From positions 1-64,000 of the forward strand of contig NZ_JBDKWZ010000014.1 of NCBI RefSeq assembly GCF_039710355.1: a stretch of 64,000 nt of DNA. The letters run 5' to 3'. A model generated the notes under the pieces. It saw only the letters and a list, made by a program, of their open reading frames with translations. It ran no database searches and was not told the DNA's origin. Numbering within the stretch: the stretch's first letter is position 1; each line of letters opens with the position of its first letter. The stretch is from Rapidithrix thailandica. GTDB taxonomy: Bacteria > Bacteroidota > Bacteroidia > Cytophagales > Flammeovirgaceae. Positions 45,187 through 54,954 of this stretch are shown one piece after another. A program made the position numbers and the translations under genes.

Positions 45187-46788
45187 TTATTCGGCTTTTG
45201 CGGCTAATTCATCTCCCAAAGCGGGCATTTTAAAGCGTTCGATTGAAGCAGGGGTATGTTCGCGTTCCATAATTTTTAGAATCTTCTCTACGATTTCAGG
45301 GTGTTGGTCAGCCAGATTATTGACTTCTTGTATGTCTGCACTGAGGTCAAAGAGTTCAAATTCCATTTCTTTTTTCTTGTCCAGAATATTTTTACGGATT
45401 CCTTTCCAATTCCCCATCCGGACGGCTTGTTGTCCTCCGTAAGCTGGAAATTCCCAATACAGAAAATCGTGACTTTTTGTTTGCTTTTGGCCCAATAGTG
45501 TGGGGAGGAAGCTGATGCCGTCTGTATTGTCCGGAGCTTGTGTGCCGGTAATTTCACAGAAAGTAGGCAAAATATCATAAAAGGCAGAAGCGTGATCCGT
45601 CTGTGTACCCGCTTTGATATGACCGGGCCAGCTGGCAATCATCGGAACACGGATGCCTCCCTCTTTCAAAAAGCCTTTCCCCCATCCATATTCGCTTTTA
45701 AACGGTCCACCGCTATTAAACCAAGGGGATTCGGTTCCTCCGTTATAGGTGGGGCCGTTGTCACTGGTAAAGACGATCAGGGTATTTTCATAAAGACCCA
45801 GTTCTTTGAGTTTGGCTACAATTTCACCCACTTGTTCATCCAGGTAAGAAATCATTGCCGCATAGCCTGCCTTAGGATTACGATGTGGGAAGTAGCCCCG
45901 GTTGCCTAAATAAGGTTCTTCCTCTCCGAATTTTTTCACATAATAATCCACCCAACGCTTTGGTGCTTGAATAGGTGCATGAGGAATCGGAGTGGCATAA
46001 TACATAAAGAAGGGCTGCTCTTTATTTGCTTCAATGAAGTTCAACACTTCTTTTTGCATGAGCTCCGGAGCATAATCCGTCAGGTTGTACTTGGCATAAC
46101 TTGCAGAGTCATACGGATCGGCATCTTTTGCCAATTTGGCATTGGGCACTACCAGTTCATTATCCAACAGTACTTTTTCTTGGTTTTTCCACAAGTGTTT
46201 AGGGTAATAGGTATGTGCCTGGCGTTGACAATTATATCCAAAGAAAAAATCAAAGCCCCGCTGATTCGGAATACCATCAGTTAAAGGCGCTCCCAGTCCC
46301 CACTTTCCTACTACTCCGGTTTTATATCCGGATTGTTGCAAAAGTTTGCCAATAGTAGGCGTATCGGCCGGGATGGGTCTTTGTCCCTCCAAGTTTGGGT
46401 CTTCAACCGCTTTTGCGAAGTCCCAAACGTCTCCGCGTTCGGCCCATTCGTCATTTCCCCGGATATGCGCATGACCGGCATGCAGTCCGGTCAGTAATAC
46501 TCCTCGTGCCGGGGCGCAAACCGGTGCTCCGGAGTAGTGTTGGGTAAATTTCATTCCATTGGCTGCAAGCTTGTCGATATTGGGCGTTTCTATTTTACTT
46601 TGCCCGTAACAACCCAATTCTCCATAACCCATGTCATCCGCCAATATGTAGATGATATTGGGTGGAGTAGCGGCAGTTGTCTGTGCTTCCTCTTTTTGCT
46701 GCTTTTGTGTACAGGCAGTCACCGAAAACAATAGACAGTAAAGCAACCACTTGTTCAGTGCAAACTGTAAGGTGTACATTTTTTTCAT
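45187..46788 (-). CDS. Sulfatase (arylsulfatase-like), S1 family, lipoprotein
   Basis: 533 residues with a lipoprotein signal (lipobox VTAC, Cys26). Catalytic region APVCAPARGVLLTGLHAGHA: Cys91 is in a CxPxR frame with Ala at the fourth position, a known variant. Metal site residues in YILADDMGYGELG, GKWGLG, and FTSDNGPTYNGG. Differs clearly from the plus-strand sulfatase, so the two probably remove different sulfates of the same glycan. The substrate subfamily cannot be told by eye. The gene stands alone between a terminator downstream and a 770-base intergenic upstream. Same strand as GH20, SusD and SusC. Confidence 0.9.
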   Translation of the reverse strand: MKKMYTLQFALNKWLLYCLLFSVTACTQKQQKEEAQTTAATPPNIIYILADDMGYGELGCYGQSKIETPNIDKLAANGMKFTQHYSGAPVCAPARGVLLTGLHAGHAHIRGNDEWAERGDVWDFAKAVEDPNLEGQRPIPADTPTIGKLLQQSGYKTGVVGKWGLGAPLTDGIPNQRGFDFFFGYNCQRQAHTYYPKHLWKNQEKVLLDNELVVPNAKLAKDADPYDSASYAKYNLTDYAPELMQKEVLNFIEANKEQPFFMYYATPIPHAPIQAPKRWVDYYVKKFGEEEPYLGNRGYFPHRNPKAGYAAMISYLDEQVGEIVAKLKELGLYENTLIVFTSDNGPTYNGGTESPWFNSGGPFKSEYGWGKGFLKEGGIRVPMIASWPGHIKAGTQTDHASAFYDILPTFCEITGTQAPDNTDGISFLPTLLGQKQTKSHDFLYWEFPAYGGQQAVRMGNWKGIRKNILDKKKEMEFELFDLSADIQEVNNLADQHPEIVEKILKIMEREHTPASIERFKMPALGDELAAKAE

Positions 46789-47562
46789 TTTTGAATAGGT
46801 AATATTAAGATTAATAACAGGATAAGCGAATTTATAGAATTTTTAGCCATTTTCCCTTGTGTTATGGATAACAGGAAGGTTACAGAAGGGTTTTTCTGAA
46901 AATAACCCCATGGTCTGTGTAGTTTGGCAAATGAGTGACTAGGGGTCTTAGAAACTATTCAACAAGGGTACATCAATTTACTCAACTAAAACCAATCGAA
47001 AAAAGAAAGGACCTGGTTGGCAAATCTACCAACCAGGTAAGAAATTAGTAGCAAATTAAATTGAGGGTTAGGTGAAGAAGATCAACCTGTAAGGGTCGAT
47101 AGGCGGGCATTTTTCTTTCCTTTTCCGTACTAAAGACAACGAATAAGATAATTGTTATAAAAATTACCAAGCCTGAAGTAAAAAGTTCATATTCAGCTGC
47201 TTTGTCCTGCTTTCCGGAAACAGGATTTCCTTAAGTACTTCTTTTTTCATAAAAAAATTGAAAAGCCACAGGTACTCACAATATTTTTTTTAGTAAAAAC
47301 TCTACTTCTTGGATATTATACATACCTAAAAAACGGAAGTAATACTATGTGACAAGTTTATAAAAAAATGTGGGATCTAAAAAAGAATTCACATAAAGTT
47401 TCCAAGAATAAGCCGAAAGTAGTGCTACCGAGTAACGGGGGATCCTTTTTAGGGAAGGGGGAGTGATTGAAATAAGTTCAAGTTTACTTAGTCAAGTGAA
47501 AAATAAAAAGTGTACAGGCAAGTATTCCCGTACACTTTTTATTTACAAATATAGAGATAACC
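46789..47562. other. Intergenic stretch with hairpins, no gene
   Basis: No open frame with coding character. It contains a 10-bp stem hairpin at 47011-47038 (ACCTGGTTGG/CCAACCAGGT) followed on the minus strand by a T-rich stretch, and a terminator at 47501-47544. The rest is AT-rich and probably holds the promoter of the minus-strand sulfatase. Confidence 0.5.
47501..47544. terminator. Strong terminator after the GH20 gene
   Basis: AAATAAAAAGTGTAC and GTACACTTTTTATTT form a 15-bp stem around a 14-base loop, 19 bases after the GH20 stop. A/T runs on both sides make it work in either direction. Confidence 0.82.
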
Positions 47563-49875
47563 TTATTCTACCATGAGCTCATCTGCAAAGATGAAAACTC
47601 CTTGGTTATTAACTTTTTGGTATTGGGCTTTTACACGAATGTACTGACATGCTACCGGATCAAAGTTGAGTTCAAAGGTGTTGGTATGGATATCCGGAAC
47701 TTTCGGAATGGGTAAAGATCTTTCATTTTTGAAGGCCTGAACCGTTTGATAGGATTTACCATCTTGAGATACGGCCACTTCAATGGCTGCCGGAAAATAA
47801 ACTCCCGCGCTGGTTTCTTCAATACAACTTAATTTAATTTGTCGAATTTCAGAGAGAGTATCTAGCTTTAGAGTGGCTTCCAAGTCGCGGTTAAGAATGC
47901 CCAGCCATTTGCCATTGCCCCATTTGTCTCCGCCAAAGTCTGCGTCTACCAGGGTGTATCCTCCTTCTGCTTTGTACTTTCCATAGCCTTCGTTGTTCAG
48001 TTCGACTTCTGTACCTATGGCTTTGTGTAAAATAGCCTCTTTTGTTTCCGGCTTATTGATGATTTTACCGTTTTTTACAGCGATGGCTTTTATTGTACAG
48101 GATGCATCTAACCAAAAAGGGGCTTGGTATGGTGTCCCTGACTGAGGACTTGGTTCCGATCCGTCGGTCGTATAATAGATGTCTGCTTTTAATTCGGTTT
48201 CCAGGGTGACTTTCAGGCGTTTGCTTTCACGGTCGAGCGCAAATTGAATATCCGGCCTGAAGGCGCTAGGAGCGTAGTTTATGCCTAAGGCTTGGTAGTG
48301 GTTTAATAACGCTTCCATTTTATTTTGAAATCGTTCCCAGTTTTTTGTTCCTTCAGCCTGCCAAGCTACTTCAGCTAAAGCAGCCATCCGGGGAAAAACC
48401 ATATACTCTGCATGTTGAGGGTTGGGAACATATTCTGTCCAGATATTGGCCTGAACTCCTAAAAGGTTATTTTTTAAGGATTTGTCCAAACCATCGGGAA
48501 CAGGCTCGTATTCGTATACTTTTTTCAGGGGGGCATAGCCTCCAAAGGCTTTTGGTTCTTCCTTACTCAAGCTTTGATAGTGATCAAAGTAAAAGTGCGA
48601 ACCGGTAGTCAGTACGGTGGGATGGCCCATGCTCAAATTATCCGCCACCCCTTTTTCTCCTCCCCAGTACATAATGGTGGCTGAAGGGCTTAGCTCACCT
48701 TCCAGGATTTCATGCCAGCCAATCAATTTACGTCCTTTTTCTTTGAGGTATTTATCAAAATGATTGACAAAATGACTTTGCAATTCATGCGGTGTATAGC
48801 CTTCTTTTTTCATCAACTTTTGACAATTGGCACATGCTTTCCAATTGCTTTTGCTTACTTCATCACCGCCAATATGAATGTATTCGGAGGGAAAAAGCTC
48901 GATCACTTCATCCAATATTTCTTCCAATAAAGTATAGCTCTTTGGGTTGCTGGCGCAATAAACACCGATATTTTTCAAAGATTTTCCTTTATGATCTTGG
49001 CATAACAAATCAGGATAACATTGGAAAACCACTTCGGAATGGCCGGGGAGTTCGATTTCCGGTACTACCGTCACAAAGCGTTCTTTGGCATAAGCCAACA
49101 CCTCTTTAATTTCTTCCTGGGTATAATATCCTCCGTATTTCGGTCGCTCATCCCCTGGTTTCCATATTTCAAAATCCTGCCAGGGCTTTTTTCCTTCTTT
49201 CACCACACGCCAGGCACCCCAGTCCGTTAGCTCCGGGTGAGATTTGATTTCGATGCGCCAACCGATGCCGTCTACCAAGTGCCAATGAAAGACATTGAGC
49301 TTGTGGAGGGCTAAATAATCGATGTATTTTTTGACAAAATCCAACGGCATAAAATGACGGGACACATCCAAATGCATACCTCTCCAGGCAAAACGGGGAG
49401 CATCCTGAATCCGGACTGCCGGGAGGCCCAAGACTGTATTTGCCGGTACTTCTTTTTGGGCTGGTAATAACTGCCGGATGGATTCTACTGCATAAAATAA
49501 GCCTTGAGGCCCTGCCGAACGGATGCCGACTTGTTTTTCGTTCACTTGTAATGAATACCCTTCCCGACTTAAAGAGTCCAGTTCGGGAGAAAGTTGTAAC
49601 AAAAAGCCTGTTTGAGGAATTTCTTCGTTGTACCAGGCCAGTGTGCTGTTGACAGGTAGAATATCTTGCAATAAACTAGCCGCCGGCAACATGCTGGAAT
49701 CATTGATAAATACTTGAATATCTTTGTCCAAGAGAAAGGGAGGGGCCTCCTGTATATCGATCGACCGGGGTTGGGGAATGATTTGAACGGGAAGCAGTTT
49801 GACTTGTTTCTGTTCACATCCCCAAAGAAGTAAGACCATCCCTAGTATGGAAATAGTAGTTCTAAAAAATTTCAT
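47563..49875 (-). CDS. GH20 beta-N-acetylhexosaminidase, lipoprotein
   Basis: 770 residues with a lipoprotein signal (LLLWGC, Cys20). Residues 28-150 form the GH20b domain (VQIIPQPRSIDIQE, GLFYAVESIRQLL); the catalytic barrel starts WRGMHLDVSRHFMP and has HIGGDEVSK with Asp338-Glu339, the substrate-assisted catalytic pair. The end has a chitobiase-like domain (YYTTDGSEPSPQSG) and a discoidin-like (F5/8 C) domain to residue 770. It removes terminal beta-GlcNAc or GalNAc. Together with the fucosidase and sulfatases this indicates an amino-sugar-containing sulfated glycan, such as mucin O-glycans. Located downstream of SusC-SusD with a mobile element between. Confidence 0.93.
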   Translation of the reverse strand: MKFFRTTISILGMVLLLWGCEQKQVKLLPVQIIPQPRSIDIQEAPPFLLDKDIQVFINDSSMLPAASLLQDILPVNSTLAWYNEEIPQTGFLLQLSPELDSLSREGYSLQVNEKQVGIRSAGPQGLFYAVESIRQLLPAQKEVPANTVLGLPAVRIQDAPRFAWRGMHLDVSRHFMPLDFVKKYIDYLALHKLNVFHWHLVDGIGWRIEIKSHPELTDWGAWRVVKEGKKPWQDFEIWKPGDERPKYGGYYTQEEIKEVLAYAKERFVTVVPEIELPGHSEVVFQCYPDLLCQDHKGKSLKNIGVYCASNPKSYTLLEEILDEVIELFPSEYIHIGGDEVSKSNWKACANCQKLMKKEGYTPHELQSHFVNHFDKYLKEKGRKLIGWHEILEGELSPSATIMYWGGEKGVADNLSMGHPTVLTTGSHFYFDHYQSLSKEEPKAFGGYAPLKKVYEYEPVPDGLDKSLKNNLLGVQANIWTEYVPNPQHAEYMVFPRMAALAEVAWQAEGTKNWERFQNKMEALLNHYQALGINYAPSAFRPDIQFALDRESKRLKVTLETELKADIYYTTDGSEPSPQSGTPYQAPFWLDASCTIKAIAVKNGKIINKPETKEAILHKAIGTEVELNNEGYGKYKAEGGYTLVDADFGGDKWGNGKWLGILNRDLEATLKLDTLSEIRQIKLSCIEETSAGVYFPAAIEVAVSQDGKSYQTVQAFKNERSLPIPKVPDIHTNTFELNFDPVACQYIRVKAQYQKVNNQGVFIFADELMVE

Positions 49876-49909
49876 AAAATAGGTTTACTGTTCGCAAAAA
49901 ATTATAATA

Positions 49910-50070
49910 GAAGTGATTTCAACTTATCGTTTTTGACCGAAAATAGAATCAAAATCGGCTCATCAAGGCACTTTTTGAAGAGAATAGCCAAAGCTATTGT
50001 TGAAAAAAGTAACACAGAGGAGGCCTTTTTGAAACATTTTTTAGGAAAAAGAAAAAGTTTAATTCACTTC
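49910..50070 (-). mobile_element. 161-bp MITE-like element, copy E (inverted)
   Basis: Full length in reverse orientation, ends GAAGTGATTT and AATTCACTTC, flanked by ATA on both sides. It sits between the end of susD and the start of the GH20 gene, and so separates genes that would otherwise be one operon. Confidence 0.82.
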
Positions 50071-50156
50071 ATAAACAAAGTTAGCAAATGAGGGGGCAAT
50101 AATTCGAGAGTGTTTAGGGCATTTTTCGGAAGAGTAATCCCTTTTAAAAAGAAAAG

Positions 50157-50176
50157 GCGCCAGTATTACACTGGCA
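50157..50176 (-). terminator. Hairpin after susD
   Basis: GCCAGT and ACTGGC around ATTAC, on the minus strand followed by GCGCCTTTTCTTTTT. Probable terminator of the susC-susD operon. Confidence 0.55.
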
Positions 50177-50227
50177 CCCGGTTGGTTAGTAGGTGAGAAG
50201 ACTAAAGGTTAATCATGCGAAAGGTCT

Positions 50228-51709
50228 TTATTGTAACCACCAAACTTCTTGGTTGATTTTGTCATTGCCGGCTCCGAATTGCCGTTCTATCGCAATAGAA
50301 ACATTCTCCGTGTTGTAGTTGTATTCGGATTGAGGGTAAATCCAGCGGAAAGGAATGTCAACACCATCCGGTCTGCGGAAAGACGGGTAACCCGTTCTCA
50401 AATGTTCAAAAAAGGCAGTCCAGCCGGATTGTTGGAATGTCTGAAAGTACCTTTGTAAGATAATCAGTTCAATTTTTTCCTCCGCTGTAGCGACTTGGTC
50501 AAGGTCGTTTTCAGTCAATGCCAGGTAGTGGTTGGCTGCATTTTCATCTACGTATTGTTCATATCCTTCGGCATGCATTTCATAGAATTTGAAAGAACCT
50601 TTGACTCCGGATTGGTAATAGGCATTGGCGTCACCGTTAATCCAACCTCTTACCACTGCTTCAGCCAAAATAAATTGTTGCTCCGGGTAGCCGATCAAGA
50701 CCATGGGTTCGTTTGTAGGGTCTTTGTGATAGCGTTCATTTACTTTAGAAACATTTCCTGCCAAAGCTTTGTCATTCACCTTGCTATAAGGAACAGCAGG
50801 ATCACCTCCTTCATAAGCGGTAAAATCATTGATGGCTTTTCCTGCCTCTTTGGCGTTTTTGGTTTGTGTACAATAAATGAACAAACGGGGGTCCTGGTGG
50901 ATTTGTAAGCGTTTGACAAAGGTCGAATCCATATACATACCCGAGCCATAGCCACTGGAGTTAAATTCCGGGTACCGGTTGCCTTCCTGGTCTAGAAATA
51001 CCAATTGGGCATTGTCTTCCGTACTTTCGAAAAGCGGTTCGTTTTGAACAATCTGGACAAAGGTAGATTTGATATTAAATTCACTGTCGCCTACTTTATG
51101 AGAAAGACTCATCAATACTTTCAAGCGGAAGGCATTGATCGTTTTTTGCCATTGGGTGATATCTCCGTCAAAAATAATATCCCCTGCAATGCTACCCGCT
51201 TCTTCAGACAATAAAGTATTGGCTTCTTCCAGCTCTTTTAAAATTCCCAAAAATACCTCTTTCTGGCTGTTGTAAACAGGCGTGAAATTTGAGTCGGTTT
51301 CTCCCTGTAAGGCCTGGGCATACGGAATGTCGCCAAAGGTAAGCGTAAGCGAATAAAAGTAGAAAGAGCGGAAGAACTTGGCAAGGGCTATATAAGCATT
51401 GCTTTCGAGTTGTTGGGCTTCTTCCATCATCTTCTGTATGTCGCGAAGGTTCCCAAAATCTTCAAAGCTTCCTCTGTCCCATTGGTAGTATTGACCGGAG
51501 TTCACTCCATCGGTTTGCACCAGCATTTTGGTGGCGTACAAAGGTCCGGTGCCGGCTTTTTCCCGAAAGGCATCCCATTGTATTTTCGTCAATTGAAACT
51601 GTGGGTGAGTCTCTAATGGTAAATTGGGATTGACATTGATTTCTTCCAAATCACGGCAGGAAGACAAAGCCACTAAAAACGGTAAAATATATATCAGTAA
51701 TTTTTTCAT
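50228..51709 (-). CDS. susD: SusD/RagB-family outer-membrane glycan-binding lipoprotein
   Basis: 493 residues; lipobox LSSC with Cys18. The SusD-like fold of the subset with four TPR-like helix pairs is indicated by LEEINVNPNLP after the lipobox, YIALAKFFRSFYFYSLTLTF, GDIPYAQAL and the C-terminal RYFQTFQQSGWTAFFEHLRT. SusD caps the SusC barrel and delivers oligosaccharides. The gene follows SusC by 44 bases on the same strand, as in the standard pair. The ligand is probably the sulfated, fucosylated glycan handled by the enzymes nearby. Confidence 0.93.
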   Translation of the reverse strand: MKKLLIYILPFLVALSSCRDLEEINVNPNLPLETHPQFQLTKIQWDAFREKAGTGPLYATKMLVQTDGVNSGQYYQWDRGSFEDFGNLRDIQKMMEEAQQLESNAYIALAKFFRSFYFYSLTLTFGDIPYAQALQGETDSNFTPVYNSQKEVFLGILKELEEANTLLSEEAGSIAGDIIFDGDITQWQKTINAFRLKVLMSLSHKVGDSEFNIKSTFVQIVQNEPLFESTEDNAQLVFLDQEGNRYPEFNSSGYGSGMYMDSTFVKRLQIHQDPRLFIYCTQTKNAKEAGKAINDFTAYEGGDPAVPYSKVNDKALAGNVSKVNERYHKDPTNEPMVLIGYPEQQFILAEAVVRGWINGDANAYYQSGVKGSFKFYEMHAEGYEQYVDENAANHYLALTENDLDQVATAEEKIELIILQRYFQTFQQSGWTAFFEHLRTGYPSFRRPDGVDIPFRWIYPQSEYNYNTENVSIAIERQFGAGNDKINQEVWWLQ

Positions 51710-51753
51710 AATTTTCTAAAATTAAATCTTCAAACCATTGACTGAAGTGGGGA

Positions 51754-54700
51754 TTAGAACTTCGCATTGAGTGAAAACCCGACAAACCTGGAGGAAGGGT
51801 CTTGCAGGTTATCATCATTTCCGTAATCAGGATCCAGCAAATCCATTTTTTTCCACATCAACAGGTTGTATCCGTATACCGTGACATTCAGTTGCTTGAT
51901 TTTTCCCAGATCCATAATATTGGTCAGGTCATACCCTACGGACACTCTTCTCAGTTTGAAGTAGCTTCGGTCAAACGTATTGGCAAATTTCTCACTCTCG
52001 TCTTCAGTGACCACAGCTCTATAAGGGTAGTTTTGGCTCCAGGTTTGCCAATCTACTGCGGTAGTGTTGGGTTCATAGGTACGGGTATCCGAAATGATGC
52101 TGCCATCGGTATCTCTTTTAAGCTCTCCACCGGTCACTACGACTCCTTGAGGCACAAACACAGGTTTGCCGGCAGCGTATTCCGCATCTCTGTATTCCAC
52201 AGAGTTCGGGTGTTTTCCTCCCCACCACATTTTTTCTACCGTAAGAGAATTCATCAAGCCCCCCCAGGCACCATCGATATCTACAGAAACATTGAAATCG
52301 TGAATTTTGAAACGGTTTTGCAAACCTAAGCGCCAGTCGGGTAACAAATGCCCGACATTTTGTTTGTATGGGTCTCGGATAGGCATGCTTTTGTCAGCAT
52401 CCAGGATTAACTCTCCGGTAGCGCTTTTTTGCCATACGGTAGCATAGTAGCTGTCGGCCCGGTCACCTACTCTCAAATTTTCATAGACATCCGCACCTCC
52501 GTAAATTTCCGTGATTTTCTTCACATAGCTACTCCAGTTAGCGCCTATGTTCCAAGAGAAATTTTCCGCTTTGATGGCTTTCCACTTGGCCATTACTTCC
52601 ACACCATTGGTTTCGTAGACATTTCCGTTTACCAAACGTTCCGGAAATCCTGAAGCCTCGGAAACATCCAGTTTGATGATTTGATTTTTATCAATCACAT
52701 TATAGTACGTTACATCAAAGGATAGCTTTCCTTTTGCAAGCGAAGTAGATAATCCGAGTTCCGTAGAGGTACTTTGTTCTGGCTTGATATCAGGATTGAT
52801 CAAGGTTCCCGGATAATACACTGAGGGAAGCGTGCCATAAGTTACACCTTTGGCATAAGTAGCAGAAATATTGTAAGGATCTAAATCACTGGAAACTTGT
52901 GCCCAAGAACCGTAAAGTTTGACCATGTCAATAAAGTCAGGCATTTTGATGTATTCGGATACCAATGTACTGACTGAAACAGAAGGGTAGAAGTACGAGT
53001 TGTTGACGGTAGACAAGGTGGATGACCAGTCATTTCTGGCAGAGAAGTTCAGGAAAAGAGCTCCGAACAAATCGAATTCGATCATTCCGTAAAGACTGCG
53101 GATCGTTTTTTCATTGAGGTTATTGGTTGCCTGTACGGGCCCTTGCGTATTGTACAAACTATATACACCCGGTACAATTAATCCGTCCGAGGAAGCATAT
53201 TCTTGTTGGTAGCTGCGGAAGAAAGAAGAGGCACCTGCGTTAAGTGTCATTCCGATATTTGACGTGATATCTTGTGTGTAAGTAGCCAATATATCCGCAT
53301 CCAGGTTCAGTTGCGAAGTATTCCACATTTTATAATCTCCGTTCCGGGAATCTCCGTAATTCAAATAAGATTTTGGAGTTGCGCGGTCTTCAAAAAGCTT
53401 TTTTCCACGACCGTTGATCCGGCCTTGTAAGTTCAATTTAGGTGTAATTTGCCAGTTTAATTTCAGTTGACCGTTGTAAACATCCCGGTTGTGCTGTTGC
53501 TCCAATTCATTCGCGGCAAAATACACGTTGTTGTACCAGGCATAGTTGTAATTGGCTTGTCTATAACCTTCCAGTCCGGGTACATACATATGATTTTTCA
53601 AATCTTGTCCGTTTACATCGTCTCCCATCCAGATCAAAATCGTGTACATATGGTTTTTCGGTCCGTATCCGTAACGGGGGTAATTAGGTGAGTACACTTT
53701 GTTGTAGGATAGGGAGGCATCCAATTTCAGGTTTTTCAACAAATCAAAAGTAGAGGTGAAGTTCAATCCGCCTGTGTGTACGGATGTATTAGGAACACGA
53801 CCTTTTTGGTAGGCGTACTTCGCTGATACATAATAACTTGCTTTTTCCCCCTTATAAGAAATGGATAAATCGTTTGTGCTGACCATACCTGTTTTCAAAA
53901 AGTCTTTCAGGTTATCGTGTCTTTTCCATTCGGTAGGAACCCGCTCGTACCGGGATTTGTCGTCATAAATGGTTCCGGCTACATTTCCATACCATTCGAT
54001 CACCTCGCCGGTCACTTTGTCCCGGATAGGGCTGTTCCATTGAGCCACTTTTACCCCCGGTTCAAATTTAGGTCCCCAGATCATATCACCGTCAGAGACA
54101 CCACCGTCAGCGCCATCCCAGAACTCGTATTTCCCTTTGGAACCGTTTCCATACTGCGTTTGCGTTTCCGGGAAAACCGTAAATCCGGCAGAGAACATAT
54201 GGTTGGTGGTAAAGTTTACTTCCAGGCCTTCCTTTTCAGCGTTTTTAGTCGTAATTAAAATAGCGCCATCTTTACCTCTGGAGCCATACAGTGCTGAGGC
54301 AGAGGTTCCTTTCAAGACGTTGATGTTCTCGATGTCTTCGGCAGAGATATCAAAAAAGTCAGATTCTACCGGGATGCCATTGACAACGATTAACGGCTTT
54401 TTTCCCCTCAACTCGAAGGTCGGTTCTTGGAAAATACCGGTAGGGTTATTTACTGTCAATCCGGCAATTTGTCCGGCCAAAGCACTACCGGGGTTCAACG
54501 TTTTGGATTCCCGTAACGATTCGGTGTCCATTTCCTGGGTAGCATAACCCAATTTTGTTTTTTGTTGTTTGATACCGATAGCCGTGACCACCACTTCGTC
54601 CATCATTTTGGACGCCTCCTGCAGCACCACGTTAATTTCGCTCCGGCCACTGACAGAAGCTTCTTGTGTTTCATAACCTACATAGGAAAAAATAAGAACA

Positions 54701-54900
54701 GCATCAGCAGGAGCATTGACAGAGTATTTACCATCAAGGTCGGTAACCGTACCGGAATGCGTGTTTTTAACAGAAACCGTTACTCCGGGAAGAGCTTCCC
54801 CTGAAGCGTCAGTCACTGTTCCTTTGGTGATGTGCTGACTAAATCCCATTTGGGGGACAAGCACGGTGAGAAAGATAAACAGTGTAAACAATTGTTTCAT
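51754..54900 (-). CDS. susC: SusC/RagA-family TonB-dependent outer-membrane transporter
   Basis: 1048 residues from the ATG at 54900 (a longer frame to 54954 adds no plausible signal). Signal peptide MKQLFTLFIFLTVLVPQ...; carboxypeptidase-D-like repeat at about 25-100 (TKGTVTDASGEALPGVTVSV); plug with the motif SALYGSRGKDGAILITTK; the rest is a 22-strand barrel ending in FVGFSLNAKF. It imports oligosaccharides with energy from TonB-ExbBD. Paired with SusD. An imperfect hairpin lies about 155 bases upstream, possibly in its leader. No anti-sigma or hybrid two-component regulator is adjacent, so control probably comes from the LacI protein or elsewhere. Confidence 0.94.
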   Translation of the reverse strand: MKQLFTLFIFLTVLVPQMGFSQHITKGTVTDASGEALPGVTVSVKNTHSGTVTDLDGKYSVNAPADAVLIFSYVGYETQEASVSGRSEINVVLQEASKMMDEVVVTAIGIKQQKTKLGYATQEMDTESLRESKTLNPGSALAGQIAGLTVNNPTGIFQEPTFELRGKKPLIVVNGIPVESDFFDISAEDIENINVLKGTSASALYGSRGKDGAILITTKNAEKEGLEVNFTTNHMFSAGFTVFPETQTQYGNGSKGKYEFWDGADGGVSDGDMIWGPKFEPGVKVAQWNSPIRDKVTGEVIEWYGNVAGTIYDDKSRYERVPTEWKRHDNLKDFLKTGMVSTNDLSISYKGEKASYYVSAKYAYQKGRVPNTSVHTGGLNFTSTFDLLKNLKLDASLSYNKVYSPNYPRYGYGPKNHMYTILIWMGDDVNGQDLKNHMYVPGLEGYRQANYNYAWYNNVYFAANELEQQHNRDVYNGQLKLNWQITPKLNLQGRINGRGKKLFEDRATPKSYLNYGDSRNGDYKMWNTSQLNLDADILATYTQDITSNIGMTLNAGASSFFRSYQQEYASSDGLIVPGVYSLYNTQGPVQATNNLNEKTIRSLYGMIEFDLFGALFLNFSARNDWSSTLSTVNNSYFYPSVSVSTLVSEYIKMPDFIDMVKLYGSWAQVSSDLDPYNISATYAKGVTYGTLPSVYYPGTLINPDIKPEQSTSTELGLSTSLAKGKLSFDVTYYNVIDKNQIIKLDVSEASGFPERLVNGNVYETNGVEVMAKWKAIKAENFSWNIGANWSSYVKKITEIYGGADVYENLRVGDRADSYYATVWQKSATGELILDADKSMPIRDPYKQNVGHLLPDWRLGLQNRFKIHDFNVSVDIDGAWGGLMNSLTVEKMWWGGKHPNSVEYRDAEYAAGKPVFVPQGVVVTGGELKRDTDGSIISDTRTYEPNTTAVDWQTWSQNYPYRAVVTEDESEKFANTFDRSYFKLRRVSVGYDLTNIMDLGKIKQLNVTVYGYNLLMWKKMDLLDPDYGNDDNLQDPSSRFVGFSLNAKF

Positions 54901-54954
54901 GAATAATTGAAGTTTAGTTGAAGTAATACGATTTATGTAGAAAAAATGAGGCAT

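Noticed and set aside
47011..47038. Small RNA gene in the 46.8-47.5 kb gap
   Set aside because: One good hairpin only, no promoter-like signal that I can defend and no second conserved feature.
54901..54954. Longer start of susC
   Set aside because: The 18 extra residues (MPHFFYINRITSTK...) precede a perfect signal peptide starting at MKQLFTLF; the inner start is far more likely.
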